Of a stretch of 64,000 nt of DNA, positions 62,840 to 64,000 are shown in pieces. The translations under genes and the position numbers were made by a program. How positions within the stretch are numbered: position 1 is the first letter of the stretch; every line of letters starts with the position of its first letter. The DNA comes from Ornithodoros turicata (Eukaryota > Arthropoda > Arachnida > Ixodida > Argasidae): assembly GCF_037126465.1 (NCBI RefSeq), contig NC_088203.1:82026668-82090667 (forward strand), given 5' to 3'. Under the pieces are notes generated by a model. That model saw nothing but the letters and a program-made list of their open reading frames with translations, made no database searches and was not told the origin of the DNA.

Positions 62840-63025
62840 CAGCGAAAAACACAGGCAGCGGCGGGATGTCGACCACGGACCGAGAGGAGCGTTGTTCAAA
62901 TCCCACTGACCTCTGGGTTCTCCGATGACTTCCATATTTTAATTTGTACATGTTCTTAGACACCTTGATGCTACTTTTCATCTATTGCGTGTTTCAGCCT
63001 CACAATCCTTACTCTCCATCATATC
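62840..63025 (+). mobile_element. tRNA-derived SINE, second family
   Basis: The B box GTTGTTCAAATCCCAC lies at about 62890-62905 with a diverged head before it. The body holds GATGACTTCCATATTTTAAT and the tail CTATTGCGTGTTTCAGCCTC, as at 51945-51985. The A box is degenerate. Probably an old copy. Confidence 0.65.
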
Positions 63026-63280
63026 AGCAGTACAACAAGAAAAACAGTTAAAAGCTCCTCGTTCCGGAACCCGGCTTCAATATTGTTTTGCTGTCGGTAT
63101 TGTTTCGTCCTTTTGAATACAGTGTGTACTCCCGGAATTTGCAACATTTCCAATGACAACATGCTACAAACCTGCGTGATGAATGGGTGTGCGAGCCACG
63201 ACAAAGTTTACCCCAGGACGCCTACGCACGGTGAATGCAAGCAGATGGACGGGTTAAAGTGAGGGAGAGTAACTTAATTG

Positions 63281-63459
63281 CTACCTAGCCATCGTGTACA
63301 ATAAACGTCGTGGTCTGATTTGACATTCTGCGTCTTCGAGGCACTTAGCCACTGTCATCTGAGCACGCCTCACATCCACCATACCCTTCCGTCCAAAAAC
63401 CTCACATGCCGTCCTAAAAGCCGTGCTCAGCGACGTGCACTCCGCCACACAAGCTAATA
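63281..63459 (-). CDS. Possible terminal exon, unrecognised
   Basis: On the minus strand, a pyrimidine-rich CCCCCTTGCTCTCTATTAG (about 63478-63460) looks like a 3' splice site. It is followed by about 57 open codons: CVAECTSLSTAFRTACEVFG, DVRRAQMTVAKCLEDAECQI, ending LLYTMAR at TAG 63281-63283. The four Cys and amphipathic look are protein-like. No family is recognised and no upstream exon is visible. Splice-site quality is judged by eye only. Confidence 0.2.
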
Positions 63460-63599
63460 GAGAGCAAGGGGGAAAGCAGTGCTCGCTTCCCCAAGACCTT
63501 CCGCCGCCGCCGTTTCTAATTACAACTCGCCGCGATTTTCCGTGCGAATTTTTCGCCTGCTTCGTTCGACCGCGAAACACAAGGAGCAAAGCCGTGTTT

Positions 63600-64000
63600 A
63601 CAGTCTCTTCTCGTTTAATTAATTTGTTTCGAGCGGGATGCGCCGCCTTCCGCCGAGTTTAAGTTTCGTCTTTCGAGCTTTTGCGAGGGACGAGGCGAGA
63701 GAGCAGGCGAGAGAGTTTCGGGAGTTAATTACGTTAGGTTCTCCAGGCGCTTTAACGGGAGGGAACGCGCGCTTTCGCGCTGGTTTTAAAGCGTGTTGTC
63801 TCTGTGTCTTCTGCTTCTTTCGGTCGTGGAAGGTCGTGTTCTTTGGTGAGGGAAGACATGAGCACATTGATGTTGTAGCGACGCGGAATGAGATAGGGGA
63901 GCAAGGAGGTGGTTGAAGGCGACAGCCATAGCGTGGAAGAGAGAGGGAAAATTTTGCCTCGTCTGCGCCTGTTACTGGAAATGTGCGGGAGAAGTACCCG
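63600..64000. other. CpG-containing unassigned end of window
   Basis: GAGAGAG/CGAGCG-type sequence with more CpG than average. It could be upstream of a gene beyond the window, but no TATA box, initiator or ORF with a motif supports this. Confidence 0.25.

Overview
The window looks like a gene-poor, transposon-packed stretch of a eukaryotic nuclear genome, most likely a chelicerate and probably a tick. That assignment is an inference from the mix of elements: tRNA-derived SINEs with a long shared body, RNase H-bearing LINEs, mariner, pogo and hAT relics, a Ty3/gypsy element, and many fold-back MITE-like repeats. Bacterial features (operons, Shine-Dalgarno sites, rho-independent terminators, CRISPR arrays) are absent. 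I found no intact host gene. Nearly every protein signature is a broken transposon gene, and most long open frames start at non-ATG codons or run through simple repeats.

Layout. 0.6-1.2 kb: diverged tandem repeats. 1.8-2.4 kb: a 562-bp TIR element, with a second copy at 18.4-19.0 kb that was itself hit by a palindromic element. 3.5-7.2 kb: two abutting satellites, one with a period of about 128 bp and one of exactly 197 bp. The second has a 4-monomer, 788-bp higher-order repeat and a tRNA T-arm-like hairpin in every unit. 8.1-9.5 kb: LINE 3' end, pyrimidine-rich UTR ending in poly(C), and SINE scraps. 10-10.6 kb: hAT transposase remnant. 12.3-13.1 kb: LINE reverse transcriptase fragment. 14.9-17.1 kb: two fold-back elements, the larger (about 0.65 kb) split by an internally deleted mariner. 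19.7-20.3 kb: inverted repeats. 21.6-24.5 kb: LINE pol on the minus strand, meeting a plus-strand RNase H fragment and carrying a 309-bp DNA element. 25.2 kb: broken THAP domain. 25.7-26.2 kb: TIR element. 28.8-33.0 kb: SINEs, and a repeat carrying CRE palindromes. 33.1-36.8 kb: a decayed Ty3/gypsy element with its 3' LTR. 41.1-42.5 kb: TIR element rich in GAATGTCATT motifs. 42.9-51.5 kb: two more LINE ends and several SINEs. 54.7 kb: PIF1-type helicase scrap. 56.5-57.3 kb: deleted pogo/Tigger element. 59.3-60.6 kb: hAT-like element with an 8-bp target duplication, containing a MITE and a LINE 3' end. 62.8 kb: SINE.

How the parts relate. The LINE fragments share the same C-terminal architecture: RNase H, then C-x2-C-x7/8-H-x4-C, then a hydrophobic TGL-like end. 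One SINE family carries the same 3' tail as a LINE 3' UTR here, which suggests that LINE machinery mobilised the SINE. Insertions within insertions let several events be ordered in relative time.
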